A stretch of 64,000 nt of DNA, from contig CAIMZI010000011.1 in NCBI GenBank assembly GCA_903845935.1, forward strand, positions 1 to 64,000, given 5' to 3'. Within the stretch, counting starts at the first letter, position 1, and each line of letters starts with the position of its first letter. The DNA comes from an uncultured beta proteobacterium. Lineage in GTDB: Bacteria > Pseudomonadota > Gammaproteobacteria > Burkholderiales > Burkholderiaceae_C. Below the pieces are notes generated by a model. The model had not been told where the DNA came from. It made no database searches and worked only from the letters and a program-made list of their open reading frames with translations. Positions 43,673 through 52,471 of this stretch are shown here, piece by piece. Position numbers and translations under genes: made by a program.

Positions 43673-44455
43673 CTAGCGCGGCTTGCGCCTTGCACTGAGT
43701 ACATCATGCAGTTCCACCAGGGCCAGGCTCAGCTTGTGCTTGGGGTCCAGGTGGATCATGGGCAGGCACTGCTCATGCGACTCGCGGATGCGCACGCTGG
43801 AAGGCAAATAGGGCTGCAGCACCGGCAGACCTTCGGCAATAAGCTCGTCGACTAGACGCTGTGGCAAATTGGCACGCGGCTGAAACTGGTTCACCACAAT
43901 GCCCTTCACCTCCAGACCGGGGTTGTGGTCGGACTTGATTTCCTGCACGTTTTCCAAGAGCGTGTAGAGGGCCTTGCGCGAGAAGTCGTCACAGTCAAAC
44001 GGGATCAAACAACCGCTGGCGCCTATCAGGGCCGAGCGGGTGTAAAAATTCAGCGCCGGTGGCGTGTCGATATAAATACGCTCGTAATCTTCGGCCAACT
44101 GCTTCAAGGCTTCGCGCAGTTTGTAGATTTTCTGGCGCGATTCCAGCTTGGTCTGCAACTCGTTGAGCTCGGGGTCCGAGCCCATCAGGTGCAGGTTCTC
44201 GAACGGCGTCTCCACGATGTAGTCCGACAGCACGACCGGCTTGAAGCTGTAGCCTAGGCAGTATTCAAAAAAGCCACCGACATGGGCGCCTTCGGGTGCT
44301 GAGCTGTCGCCCATCAGGTAGCTGCTGGAGTTTCCCTGGGGATCCAGGTCAATGACCAGGGTGCGCAGCCCCTGTGCAGCGCTGATGGCGGCGAGGTTGC
44401 AGGTGATCGTCGATTTGCCGACGCCCCCTTTTTGGTTGAATACAACAAGCGCCAT
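43673..44455 (-). CDS. Orphan ParA-family ATPase
   Basis: A 260-residue ParA/MinD ATPase with the deviant Walker A FNQKGGVGKST at residues 6-16, IDLDPQGNSS near 37 and YIDTPPAL near 132. No parB, replication gene or parS is adjacent, so it does not look like a chromosome or plasmid partition unit. It begins a pair with the FUSC gene on the same strand. It may position another complex, such as a chemoreceptor or pilus machine. Confidence 0.82.
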   Translation of the reverse strand: MALVVFNQKGGVGKSTITCNLAAISAAQGLRTLVIDLDPQGNSSSYLMGDSSAPEGAHVGGFFEYCLGYSFKPVVLSDYIVETPFENLHLMGSDPELNELQTKLESRQKIYKLREALKQLAEDYERIYIDTPPALNFYTRSALIGASGCLIPFDCDDFSRKALYTLLENVQEIKSDHNPGLEVKGIVVNQFQPRANLPQRLVDELIAEGLPVLQPYLPSSVRIRESHEQCLPMIHLDPKHKLSLALVELHDVLSARRKPR

Positions 44456-44584
44456 TCTGCGGGTTCCTTCACTTCATACATAGTCCGGTCAGACGTTTGA
44501 GTGTAGCCGCAGGCATCACAGCGCCGCCCTCCCTACCGCGGACCAACAGCCCTGCGGGCCCGGGAGCGCGTCGAGCCATATCGG

Positions 44585-44815
44585 TCAAGCGGTTTCGTAC
44601 ACCGTGCGATGTGCCGCATGCGCTGCATCGAGCATTTTTTTCTGAACCCTCAAAAACTCCATCAGCCCCTGCTTTGCAATGTTCAGGGCCTCCAGTTTCA
44701 ATGTGGCAGACTGGGCCAGGACGGCGTCCGCAGACCTTGACTGGCGGCGGGTTCTGGCAATTTCGCTAGCCAGCCAATCACCGAATTCACTTGACCTGAT
44801 CGATTCAGCCATCAT
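44585..44815 (-). CDS. Small protein of unknown function
   Basis: A 76-residue soluble, mostly helical protein starting MMAESIRSSEFGDWLASEI, with many Ala, Ser and Arg residues. AAGG precedes the ATG at 44815 by five bases, and a second ATG follows directly. I do not recognise it. It lies 129 bases upstream of the ParA gene and 88 bases downstream of the response-regulator gene, all on the same strand. Confidence 0.5.
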   Translation of the reverse strand: MMAESIRSSEFGDWLASEIARTRRQSRSADAVLAQSATLKLEALNIAKQGLMEFLRVQKKMLDAAHAAHRTVYETA

Positions 44816-44903
44816 GATTACCTTGGGATTATTAAAATAGCAAGAGTCTCGCGCATGCTCCGGACGCACGCAAATTCTCATCAATACTCAGAATTCGGGG
44901 AAA

Positions 44904-45602
44904 TCAGTTGACCAGTGCATGATCCAAAAATGCATAACCCTTGCCGTAAATGGACCGAATGGGAAGCTCCAAATGCATGTCCTCCATTACCTTGCTGCGC
45001 AAACGGCTGATCAAGGCCTCCATTCTGTGTCCCGTGCTGGCCAGCCCTTGCGTATCCAGGGACGCCAGCAGTTCTGCGCGCGATGCCTGCTGCCCTGATG
45101 CCCGCACCAGGGTGCTCAGCAGCAGAACCTCCTGTTGGCTCAACTTGCAAACCTTGCCATTGGGTCCCGACAGCGTCAGTCGCACGCTATCCAAGCGCCA
45201 CTGCACCGGCATCGCTGCGGCACTGACCATAGAGAAACGCTTTTCGCACGCACGTCTCAAGACACTCTGCATGGTCGCGTCCAACTCTTCTGGGTCCACC
45301 GGTTTGACCAGATAGGCATCCGCACCGCCCTTAAGTCCCTGGATGCGCAACTCACGCTCGCTGCGCCCGGTCATCATGACAATCCCTGCGCGCACATAGG
45401 GGCGTACCCGCAGGCAAAAATCCAGGCCACTGCCGTCGGGCAAATTGATGTCCAACAGAAGCAGCGCAAAGCCCTGATCCAGCACCTGTTCTGCAGCGCT
45501 CAGCGTGCCTACCCCATGGACCGTGTAGCCGACAGAAGACAGGTAGTCTGACAATTCAAAACGCAAATCCTGGTCATCTTCGACCAACAAAACGGAGCTC
45601 AT
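44904..45602 (-). CDS. OmpR-family response regulator
   Basis: A 232-residue two-domain regulator. The receiver domain has the acidic pair Glu8-Asp9, the phospho-acceptor Asp51 (LLLLDINLPDG) and the Lys of YLVKPVD; the C-terminal winged helix (about 130-228) ends with RSIYGKGYAF, typical of OmpR/PhoB. The ATG overlaps the kinase stop by four bases, so it is the partner of that kinase. The target genes are unknown. Confidence 0.92.
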   Translation of the reverse strand: MSSVLLVEDDQDLRFELSDYLSSVGYTVHGVGTLSAAEQVLDQGFALLLLDINLPDGSGLDFCLRVRPYVRAGIVMMTGRSERELRIQGLKGGADAYLVKPVDPEELDATMQSVLRRACEKRFSMVSAAAMPVQWRLDSVRLTLSGPNGKVCKLSQQEVLLLSTLVRASGQQASRAELLASLDTQGLASTGHRMEALISRLRSKVMEDMHLELPIRSIYGKGYAFLDHALVN

Positions 45603-47542
45603 GCGAGGTTCCCCGGTGTATCGGATGAAAGCGGCAGGGTCAACGTAAAAACGGCTCCACCACCCGGGCGATCCGCATAGTTCAAGCTGCCGCCGTGCGC
45701 GTGGGCGACGCGCTGGACGATGGCCAGGCCGATACCAAAGCCGCCCTTGAAGTCAGATTGCTGCATTCGGTTGAATATGGAAAACAGGCGAGCTCTGTGC
45801 TCAGGGTGAATGCCGAGGCCCCGGTCGCTGACGCGAAAATGCAGCGCCGTGTCCGCAAATATTTCCAGCGCAATGGCAACGCGCTCGGGGCCGTACTTGG
45901 CGGCATTGGTCAATAAATTTTCCAGGCCCATGAGCAACAAATTCTGATCCAAGCAAACTAAAGTGGGAACGCCCTCGGAATAGTCCGTCTCAATGACGCA
46001 GTCCACAAAAAGTGCCCGGACATGCTGCAGGCCTTCTTCCGCTATTTGACGCGGGTCGGCAGGGGCCAGCTGGGGCAAGAAATCGGCGTTGGCCAAGCGC
46101 TGCAACGTCAGATGCCGGTCGATCAAGCTACTCATTCGTTCGCCATAGCCCTTGATCCGCCGGGTCCGGGCCAGCGCTTCCTGCTGCGCATCAGTCAAGA
46201 CATGTTCAAGATTTCTGACACCGCTCACGATGGCCGCCAAGGGCGAGCGCAGTTCATGTGCCACGAAGGAGAAAAATACGGTTTGCTCTTCGCGTAATTT
46301 GCGTTCATTCACAAGCACCAGCTTGGCTGCCTGGATCTCACCCAAGGCGACATCCCGTTCGCTTTTGACCGATTGCGAGTCGATAAAGATGCCGACGTGC
46401 ACCAGAAAGATATAGATAGCCAGACCTGGAATCCAGCTCAATTGGGTAAGGTCGTTGGCGGGCAACCATCCCATGAATATCAATCGTCCGGTCAACATGG
46501 ATCCGATCAAGATCACGTGCGCAGCAAAAAAATAGCCCACACCCCTTGCGTTGGAACGCCAGCGAATCCACGACATGCCCCCGGTGCACAACACCACCAG
46601 CAGCGAGACGAGCTGTAACAGAGGTCCGCCCCAGACGTTGTACAGCTTGAAAAAACGGGTCAAGGGAGCAGCCAGGGCGAGGCCAGACGCCAGCATTAAA
46701 AACTGGCCCAGACGGGGAAAGTCGGCGTAAATGTTCAGCGCATGGCCAAACACCAGCACCAGCAAAACCGTATTGAATGCCAGTGACCAAGGTACCATCA
46801 GATCCACAAGCAGTGGCATGGTGGGCGCGAGGAACTGCGCAAAAAACCCCAGACCGGTGGCAACCAGCAAGAGAGAGTTGAACGTCAGAATGGTGAAAAA
46901 CAGGAATCTTCTATCACGAGTGGATGCGCCGTAAATCACCGAAATCAAGAACGACATGCAAATCATGCCAAGCACCGCGCCGAAATAGAAGTTCTCCTGT
47001 TGCGCCTTGTCCCGCAACGCGTCGGGTTGCCAAACCAGCAACTCGCCAGCCAAGCTGGAATGTGACACCAAACGCAGATAGAAGGTCTGCGGTCTGACGT
47101 CGGGAAATGCGAGTGAAAATGCCGGGAAACGAAACTTTAGCGCGCGGTCCGCAAACGCAAACTGGTTGCCCGCCTGCGCGACCGTAAAACCCGATGCCGA
47201 TTGCGAGTAAAGGCGAAAGTCGTTGATAAAGGGATTGCTCAACTCCAGAAACCAGGTCTGCGGCGCAGACTCCTGGCGCTGCAAGCGCAGGCGCAACCAG
47301 ACGACTTCTTTTTCATAGCCCAGCAGCCCATTCAGTGGCACGAACCGGGCAGCAAGGTCGGGGCGCTCCAGGTCTTCTACCGAAAGCGTTCCGGTGGTGT
47401 CCCGCAAGACGGCGATGTCGGAGCCGCTTGGCAGGTACTTTGCTTGGTCTGCCGACAACACGCCAGCTTCGCACCCCAGATGAGCAAACGCCACAAAAAT
47501 CCAAGGGATGAGACTGCGCAGCATTTTTCGGTTCATCCACAT
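45599..47542 (-). CDS. 7TM sensor histidine kinase (7TMR-DISM type)
   Basis: A 647-residue kinase. A signal peptide and a periplasmic 7TMR-DISMED2-type beta domain (about 30-175) precede seven membrane segments (about 185-395), a HisKA domain with His429 in FSFVAHELRSPL, and an ATPase domain with NLLTNAAKYG, DRGLGI and GGFGIGLAIV. The DISM module is thought to sense carbohydrate-type ligands. It is coupled to the response-regulator gene by a four-base overlap. Confidence 0.9.
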   Translation of the reverse strand: MWMNRKMLRSLIPWIFVAFAHLGCEAGVLSADQAKYLPSGSDIAVLRDTTGTLSVEDLERPDLAARFVPLNGLLGYEKEVVWLRLRLQRQESAPQTWFLELSNPFINDFRLYSQSASGFTVAQAGNQFAFADRALKFRFPAFSLAFPDVRPQTFYLRLVSHSSLAGELLVWQPDALRDKAQQENFYFGAVLGMICMSFLISVIYGASTRDRRFLFFTILTFNSLLLVATGLGFFAQFLAPTMPLLVDLMVPWSLAFNTVLLVLVFGHALNIYADFPRLGQFLMLASGLALAAPLTRFFKLYNVWGGPLLQLVSLLVVLCTGGMSWIRWRSNARGVGYFFAAHVILIGSMLTGRLIFMGWLPANDLTQLSWIPGLAIYIFLVHVGIFIDSQSVKSERDVALGEIQAAKLVLVNERKLREEQTVFFSFVAHELRSPLAAIVSGVRNLEHVLTDAQQEALARTRRIKGYGERMSSLIDRHLTLQRLANADFLPQLAPADPRQIAEEGLQHVRALFVDCVIETDYSEGVPTLVCLDQNLLLMGLENLLTNAAKYGPERVAIALEIFADTALHFRVSDRGLGIHPEHRARLFSIFNRMQQSDFKGGFGIGLAIVQRVAHAHGGSLNYADRPGGGAVFTLTLPLSSDTPGNLA

Positions 47543-47715
47543 GCCTCGACTCTCTTTGCATTTTTATCTGTGTGCCGATTTTAATTCACACAGATGCATA
47601 CGCGCATGGTTTTTCATAACACATCGGAGAAAACGATCTGCATGGTTTTTAGGCATGAGCTGCCAGCCCAATAGGCATGCGGGTTTGAGCTGCTTACCCC
47701 AGGGTTATCCCCAAC

Positions 47716-49227
47716 TCAGCGCACAGATTGTGTGGAGGGATGGGAGGCTTGCAGCGACTGCCAGAGCGCCTCCATATTGTGTGCGACTGCAGCGTCCATG
47801 GCCATGGGCCGGCCCCATTCGCGGCTGGTCTCGCCCGGCCATTTGTTGGTGGCATCAATCCCCATCTTGCTGCCCAGGCCGCTGACCGGCGAGGCAAAGT
47901 CCAGGTAGTCGATCGGGGTGTTGTCGGCCAAGAGCGTGTCGCGGATCGGGTCCACCCTTGTGGTGATGGCCCAGATGACTTCGGCCCAGTCGCGGATGTT
48001 GACGTCTTCATCCACCACCACAATAAATTTTGTATACATGAACTGGCGCAGAAAACTCCAGATGCCAAACATGACACGGCGCGCATGGCCCGGATACGAT
48101 TTTTTGATCTGCACCACGGCCATACGGTAACTGCAGCCCTCGGGCGGCAGGTAGAAGTCGGTGATTTCGGGGTACTGGCGCTGCAGCAGCGGCACAAACA
48201 GCTCGTTCATGGCCAAGCCCAGCATGGCCGGTTCGTCCGGCGGCCGGCCGGTGTAGGTGGAGTGGTAGATGGGAGAGCGCTTCTGCGTAATGCGGTCTAT
48301 GGTGAAGACGGGGAAGGCGGCCTGCTCGTTGTAATAGCCGGTATGGTCGCCGTACGGACCTTCCAGTGCGTGCTCGTAGCCGCTGGGATGATTGGCATCC
48401 GGGTAGATATGGCCTTCGAGCACGATTTCGGCGGAGGCCGGCACGCGCAGCTCGCTGCCAATCGCCTTGACCAGCACGGTGCGACTGCCGCGCAAGAGGC
48501 CGGCAAACTGGTATTCACTCAAACTATCGGGCACCGGTGTCACTGCGCCCAAAATCGTCGCCGGGTCGGCGCCCAGCGCCACACAGACCGGATAAGGCTC
48601 GCCTGGATGCGCGATGCCGTGTTCGCGGAAGTCGAGCGCGCCACCGCGCTGCGGCAACCAGCGCATGATGACCTTGTTGCGGGCCAGCACCTGCTGGCGG
48701 TAAATGCCCAGGTTTTGCCGCGACTTGTTCGGGCCCTTGGTGATCACCAGGCCCCAGGTGATGAGCGGCGCCACATCGCCCGGCCAGCAATGCTGAATCG
48801 GCAGTTGACCCAGATCCACATCATTCCCCTCCAGCACCACATCCTGACAAGCGGCGCTGCGCAACTCCTTGGGTGCCATGTTCCATAGCGTCTTGACCAT
48901 GGAGCCCAGGCCGACGAATTCTTTGAAGCCGCGCGGTGCCTCGGGCTCTTTCAGAGAAGCCAGCACCTGGCCGAATTTTCGCATCTCGCTGATGTCGTTC
49001 ACGCCCATACCTAAGGCGACGCGGCGGGTGCTGCCAAACAGATTGCCCAGCACCGGAATGCGGTGGCCTGTGGGGTTTTCAAACAGCAGGGCCGGACCAC
49101 CGGCGCGCAAAGACCGGTCGCACAGGGCGGTCATCTCCAGATGCGGCGACACGGGCTGCGTCACCCGTTGAAGCTCGCCCAGTTGCTCCAGCTGGGCCAT
49201 GAATTCACGCAGATCGCGGTAAGCCAT
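47716..49227 (-). CDS. ubiD: UbiD decarboxylase (prenylated-FMN enzyme)
   Basis: A 503-residue UbiD-family enzyme. It decarboxylates 3-polyprenyl-4-hydroxybenzoate in ubiquinone synthesis, using the prenylated FMN made by UbiX. Length and landmarks ([51 protein letters not shown]) fit E. coli UbiD (497). The ATG at 49227 gives the family start MAYRDLREF. It ends the ubiU-ubiV-ubiT-ubiX-ubiD run and lies four bases after ubiX. Confidence 0.95.
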   Translation of the reverse strand: MAYRDLREFMAQLEQLGELQRVTQPVSPHLEMTALCDRSLRAGGPALLFENPTGHRIPVLGNLFGSTRRVALGMGVNDISEMRKFGQVLASLKEPEAPRGFKEFVGLGSMVKTLWNMAPKELRSAACQDVVLEGNDVDLGQLPIQHCWPGDVAPLITWGLVITKGPNKSRQNLGIYRQQVLARNKVIMRWLPQRGGALDFREHGIAHPGEPYPVCVALGADPATILGAVTPVPDSLSEYQFAGLLRGSRTVLVKAIGSELRVPASAEIVLEGHIYPDANHPSGYEHALEGPYGDHTGYYNEQAAFPVFTIDRITQKRSPIYHSTYTGRPPDEPAMLGLAMNELFVPLLQRQYPEITDFYLPPEGCSYRMAVVQIKKSYPGHARRVMFGIWSFLRQFMYTKFIVVVDEDVNIRDWAEVIWAITTRVDPIRDTLLADNTPIDYLDFASPVSGLGSKMGIDATNKWPGETSREWGRPMAMDAAVAHNMEALWQSLQASHPSTQSVR

Positions 49228-49231
49228 GGCG

Positions 49232-49825
49232 TTATGGAAAATCGTGCACGGTTGCCTTGGTGGGCAGACCGGCCCAGCGCTGCACATCGGCCTGCGGCAG
49301 GCCCAACAGGTCCAGCACCCGGCTTAGCGTCTGATTCACCAGGTCGTCAATCGAAACCGCTGCATGGTAAAAGCTGGGCACCGGCGGGAAGATGATGCCG
49401 CCCATCTCCGTCACCGAAGTCATATTGCGCAGATGCGCCAGATTCAGCGGCGTCTCGCGCACCATCAACACCAGGCGGCGCCGCTCCTTGAGCATCACAT
49501 CGGCGGCGCGCGTCAGCAGATTGTCGGACATGCCATGGGCCACGGCCGCCAGGGTGCGCATGGAGCAGGGTGCGATCACCATGCCGTCGCACTGAAAGGA
49601 GCCACTGGCAATGGCCGCACCCACGTCGTGGGCCGGGTGTACTTTATGGGCCAGCGCCTCCAGATGCTCGCGGTCTATCTGCATCTCATGGCGCAGCGTC
49701 AAGAAACCAGACGCAGAGACCGTCAGATGCGTTTGCACGCCGTCCATGGTCTTGAGCATTTGCAGCAAGCGCACGCCGTAAACGGCTCCGCTGGCGCCGC
49801 TAATCGCAACGATGATTTTCTTCAT
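49232..49825 (-). CDS. ubiX: UbiX flavin prenyltransferase
   Basis: A 197-residue flavoprotein starting [16 protein letters not shown], the FMN-binding loop. It attaches a dimethylallyl group to FMN, giving the cofactor for Ubi[18 protein letters not shown] and [18 protein letters not shown] are family landmarks. It follows ubiT after one base and precedes ubiD by four bases, so enzyme and cofactor synthase are made together. Confidence 0.95.
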   Translation of the reverse strand: MKKIIVAISGASGAVYGVRLLQMLKTMDGVQTHLTVSASGFLTLRHEMQIDREHLEALAHKVHPAHDVGAAIASGSFQCDGMVIAPCSMRTLAAVAHGMSDNLLTRAADVMLKERRRLVLMVRETPLNLAHLRNMTSVTEMGGIIFPPVPSFYHAAVSIDDLVNQTLSRVLDLLGLPQADVQRWAGLPTKATVHDFP

Positions 49826-49826
49826 A

Positions 49827-50309
49827 TCAGCCCGGCATCAGCCGCGACCTCAGGCTGGCAAAAACGCGCGAGGGTTTGAACTGCTCCAGGGTCAGAATGG
49901 GCAGCTCGATGGCGTCCATGGTGTTCTTGACCAAGAGGCCGAGTTCGGTGTCGCCTTCCATGGCCAGGCGGCGGTTGAAGAACAGCGTGTCCGGGTCTTC
50001 CAAGCGGCGCGCCAGCAGCACAAAGTCATGGGCGCTGGCAGCGATGGTGAGATCGGCTTCAGTCGCTTGCGTGGCGTTCTGACTGGCGACAAAGCGGCCG
50101 TTCTTCCATTCAAAATCAAAGGCCCATTGCGCATCCGTCACGCGCAGGCGCAGCTTCTTGCCGACCAGCATCGCCGTCACGTCGCTGGCCAGGTGCTGGG
50201 TCAGCGCCAGATTCAGGCCGGCAACGAACAGCAGCGAGCCGGGGTAGGCCGGCAGTCGGGCGAGCAGATCGCCGACTTGCTTGGGAACCAGATACGTTGG
50301 AGAGCTCAT
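49827..50309 (-). CDS. ubiT: UbiT, SCP2-domain factor of O2-independent ubiquinone synthesis
   Basis: A 160-residue SCP2-fold protein of the UbiT (YhbT) family. The lipid-binding domain spans about residues 30-145 (ASEADLTIAASAHDFVLLARRLED-like region, then FNRRLAMEGDTELGLLVKN). In E. coli UbiT is needed with UbiU and UbiV for ubiquinone synthesis without oxygen, where it probably binds the hydrophobic intermediates. It lies between ubiV and ubiX with gaps of 15 and one base. Confidence 0.9.
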   Translation of the reverse strand: MSSPTYLVPKQVGDLLARLPAYPGSLLFVAGLNLALTQHLASDVTAMLVGKKLRLRVTDAQWAFDFEWKNGRFVASQNATQATEADLTIAASAHDFVLLARRLEDPDTLFFNRRLAMEGDTELGLLVKNTMDAIELPILTLEQFKPSRVFASLRSRLMPG

Positions 50310-50324
50310 GGTGTTTCCTTGTGA

Positions 50325-51251
50325 TCAGGCCAGCGCGGCTTGCGCAACTTGTTTGATGGAATCCAGCTGCTCAAGGCCGGGCTTGCCATACCAGTAGCCA
50401 TTGCAGGCCTCTCCGGGCAAATAGGCGGCAATCGATTGCTGGGCCTGGGCTGCGTTCTGATTGCCCTTCAGCACGGCATCAAAGGCCTGCAGGATTTCCA
50501 ACGTGTGGGTCGCCTGTGGGCTGATACGCAGCACATCCACCCCCAGCACATGCATATCGCTCAGCTCGGCCAACAGCAGCTGCACGCGGGCCGACTGCGT
50601 CTGCGTGCCGTTGAGCACCAGAAAACTTTCGTCTTCGCGGGTTCGCATCAACAGGCCATCGGGATAGTCCATGCAACTGAACTGGCAGTCGTCCTTGGGC
50701 AGGTTGCGATGGCGGGCGGTAAAGCAGCGCGCCGAAAAGGCCAGCGGCATGCGGCCATAGACAAACACCTCGGTCTGCAAATTCGCAGGACGGTCGCGCA
50801 GGATCAACGCCAGATCGTCGCGACTCATTTCCAGCGGCATCACCCAGCGCATAGCACCCAGACTTGAGAGCCATTGCAGCGTCGGCAGGTTGTAGACATT
50901 GAGGTGCGGGCCGGCCACAAACGGCGTCTTGGATGCCAGGCAATGCACGGCACCCATGTCGTTGGCCTCGACCCGGAAATCGGTGTTGCGGGTAATCTTG
51001 TGCAGCACGGTGACGTCGGCACCGGACTCGATCAGCACCTGGGTGGACAGCACTACTTCCTTGCCAGCGGCCCGCAGACGCGCGGCAATCGCCAGCCAGT
51101 CGGAGAGGCGCAACTCGTGGCGGCGCGAGCACACCGTTTCGCCCAGGTAGACGATGTCGACCGGCGCGCTTTCCACCATGGCATAAAAAGCCAACGTGGT
51201 GTCGCGCGGCCAGTAATAAAGCAAAGGGCCAAGAGCGAGCTTCACGTGCAT
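50325..51251 (-). CDS. ubiV: UbiV, O2-independent ubiquinone hydroxylation subunit
   Basis: A 308-residue U32-peptidase-family protein (YhbV). Four cysteines at 41, 176, 189 and 193 match in number and spacing the [4Fe-4S] ligands of E. coli UbiV (39, 180, 193, 197). With UbiU it introduces ring hydroxyls without O2, using prephenate as oxygen donor in E. coli. It starts 10 bases after ubiU on the same strand. Confidence 0.93.
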   Translation of the reverse strand: MHVKLALGPLLYYWPRDTTLAFYAMVESAPVDIVYLGETVCSRRHELRLSDWLAIAARLRAAGKEVVLSTQVLIESGADVTVLHKITRNTDFRVEANDMGAVHCLASKTPFVAGPHLNVYNLPTLQWLSSLGAMRWVMPLEMSRDDLALILRDRPANLQTEVFVYGRMPLAFSARCFTARHRNLPKDDCQFSCMDYPDGLLMRTREDESFLVLNGTQTQSARVQLLLAELSDMHVLGVDVLRISPQATHTLEILQAFDAVLKGNQNAAQAQQSIAAYLPGEACNGYWYGKPGLEQLDSIKQVAQAALA

Positions 51252-51261
51252 ATTCCTTTCA

Positions 51262-52326
51262 TTACTTCCAAGGCCTGTGATAAGCGCCTAGCGTGTGCTG
51301 CTGGCCCTCGGCCACCTTGTCCAGCGAAGTCATCCAGATCGGTTTGGCAGAATAGCGGTGTGGGTTGGCCACGCAGGTATCGATGGCCTCGCGCCAGACC
51401 TTGGTGACCTGCGCCACATAGGCCGGGCTGCGTTGGCGCCCTTCGATCTTGATGGCACTCACGCCCATGGCCAGCAACTGCGGCAACAGCTCCAGCGTGT
51501 TCAGGCTGGTCGGCTCTTCCACCGCGTAATAGTTGTGGTCATCGCCGACATCAAAGCGGCCCTTGCACAGCGTGGGGTAACCGGCGTTTTCACCGGGTGC
51601 GTAGCGGTCAATCAGCACCCCGTTCAGACGCGACTCGCGGCCCAGCGGCGTTTCCTGCCAGCGCACCGCCTTGGGCGGCGAGCAGACGCCGTGGGTGTTG
51701 GGCGCCTCGCCGGTGACGTAGGACGAGAGCGCGCAGCGCCCTTCCACCATCACGCACAGGCTGCCAAAGCCGAACACCTCAATCTCCACCGGCGTCTTTT
51801 CCAGCAACTGCTCCACCTGCACCATGGAGAGCACGCGCGGCAGCACGGCGCGGGAAATGCCGAAGTGCTCGTAGTAGAAGTTGATGGCCTCGTAATTGGT
51901 GGCCGAGCCCTGCACCGACAAATGCAGGCGCAAATTCGGATGCTGCTTTTGTGCATAGCCCATCAGGCCGGGGTCGGCCAGAATGACGGCGTCAACACCG
52001 GCAGCGGCGGCGCGGTCTATGGCGCTGTGCCAGGTCTGCACATTGCCGGCTTGCGGGTAGGTGTTGAGCGCCACCAGCACCTTGCGGCCACGGGCGTGGG
52101 CATAGGCAATGCCGGTGGTAATGGCAGCCTCGTCAAAATTCAGACCGGCAAAGTTTCGCGCGTTGGTGGCGTCTCTAAAGCCCAGGTAGACGCAGTCCGC
52201 GCCCTCGTCCACCGCCGCCTTGAGCGCGGGCAGACTGCCCGCAGGACATACCAATTCCATTTTTCGAACAGGGGTTTCAGGCTGTGCAGAGACAGGGGAA
52301 TGGGGATTAGTAACGCGTAGAACCAT
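51262..52326 (-). CDS. ubiU: UbiU, O2-independent ubiquinone hydroxylation subunit
   Basis: A U32-family protein (YhbU) of 354 residues from ATG 52326, or 332 from ATG 52260. Cysteines at 191, 198, 215 and 254 become 169, 176, 193 and 232 if counted from the second ATG, identical to the [4Fe-4S] ligands reported for E. coli UbiU. That supports 52260 as the true start, although neither ATG has a strong ribosome-binding site. It is the first gene of the ubiU-V-T-X-D run. An FNR-like box lies 61-74 bases upstream of 52326. The longer open frame to 53055 overlaps the MFS gene and is rejected. Confidence 0.93.
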   Translation of the reverse strand: MVLRVTNPHSPVSAQPETPVRKMELVCPAGSLPALKAAVDEGADCVYLGFRDATNARNFAGLNFDEAAITTGIAYAHARGRKVLVALNTYPQAGNVQTWHSAIDRAAAAGVDAVILADPGLMGYAQKQHPNLRLHLSVQGSATNYEAINFYYEHFGISRAVLPRVLSMVQVEQLLEKTPVEIEVFGFGSLCVMVEGRCALSSYVTGEAPNTHGVCSPPKAVRWQETPLGRESRLNGVLIDRYAPGENAGYPTLCKGRFDVGDDHNYYAVEEPTSLNTLELLPQLLAMGVSAIKIEGRQRSPAYVAQVTKVWREAIDTCVANPHRYSAKPIWMTSLDKVAEGQQHTLGAYHRPWK

Positions 52327-52386
52327 ATGCAAAAGCCTGGCAAAAAAGCAGTAGCGCGAAGCTAACAGTGCCACGGCTTTGCGCCA

Positions 52387-52400
52387 CTGATGTAGGTCAA
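52387..52400. promoter_or_regulatory. FNR-like box upstream of the ubiUVTXD operon
   Basis: CTGAT-GTAG-GTCAA matches 8 of 10 defined bases of the FNR consensus TTGAT-N4-ATCAA. The centre is about 67 bases before ATG 52326, so a site at -41.5 would place the transcript start about 26 bases before that codon. In E. coli the ubiUV genes are under Fnr control, which makes this position meaningful. It lies in the shared gap with the divergent MFS gene. Confidence 0.45.
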
Positions 52401-52471
52401 GCCAGCGCCAGAAAAGGCTGGCGGTCAAGGAATCGGGCTCGGCCCCATAATCGCGGCCTACCGGAAAACCC

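Noticed and set aside
41688..43676. Open frame of 662 codons opposite the FUSC gene
   Set aside because: Antisense shadow; Gln/Arg/His-rich translation without membrane segments or motifs.
43673..44455. ParA-like gene as evidence for a plasmid or integrated element
   Set aside because: No parB, repA, integrase, att site or change in composition is visible, and flanking genes are chromosomal types.
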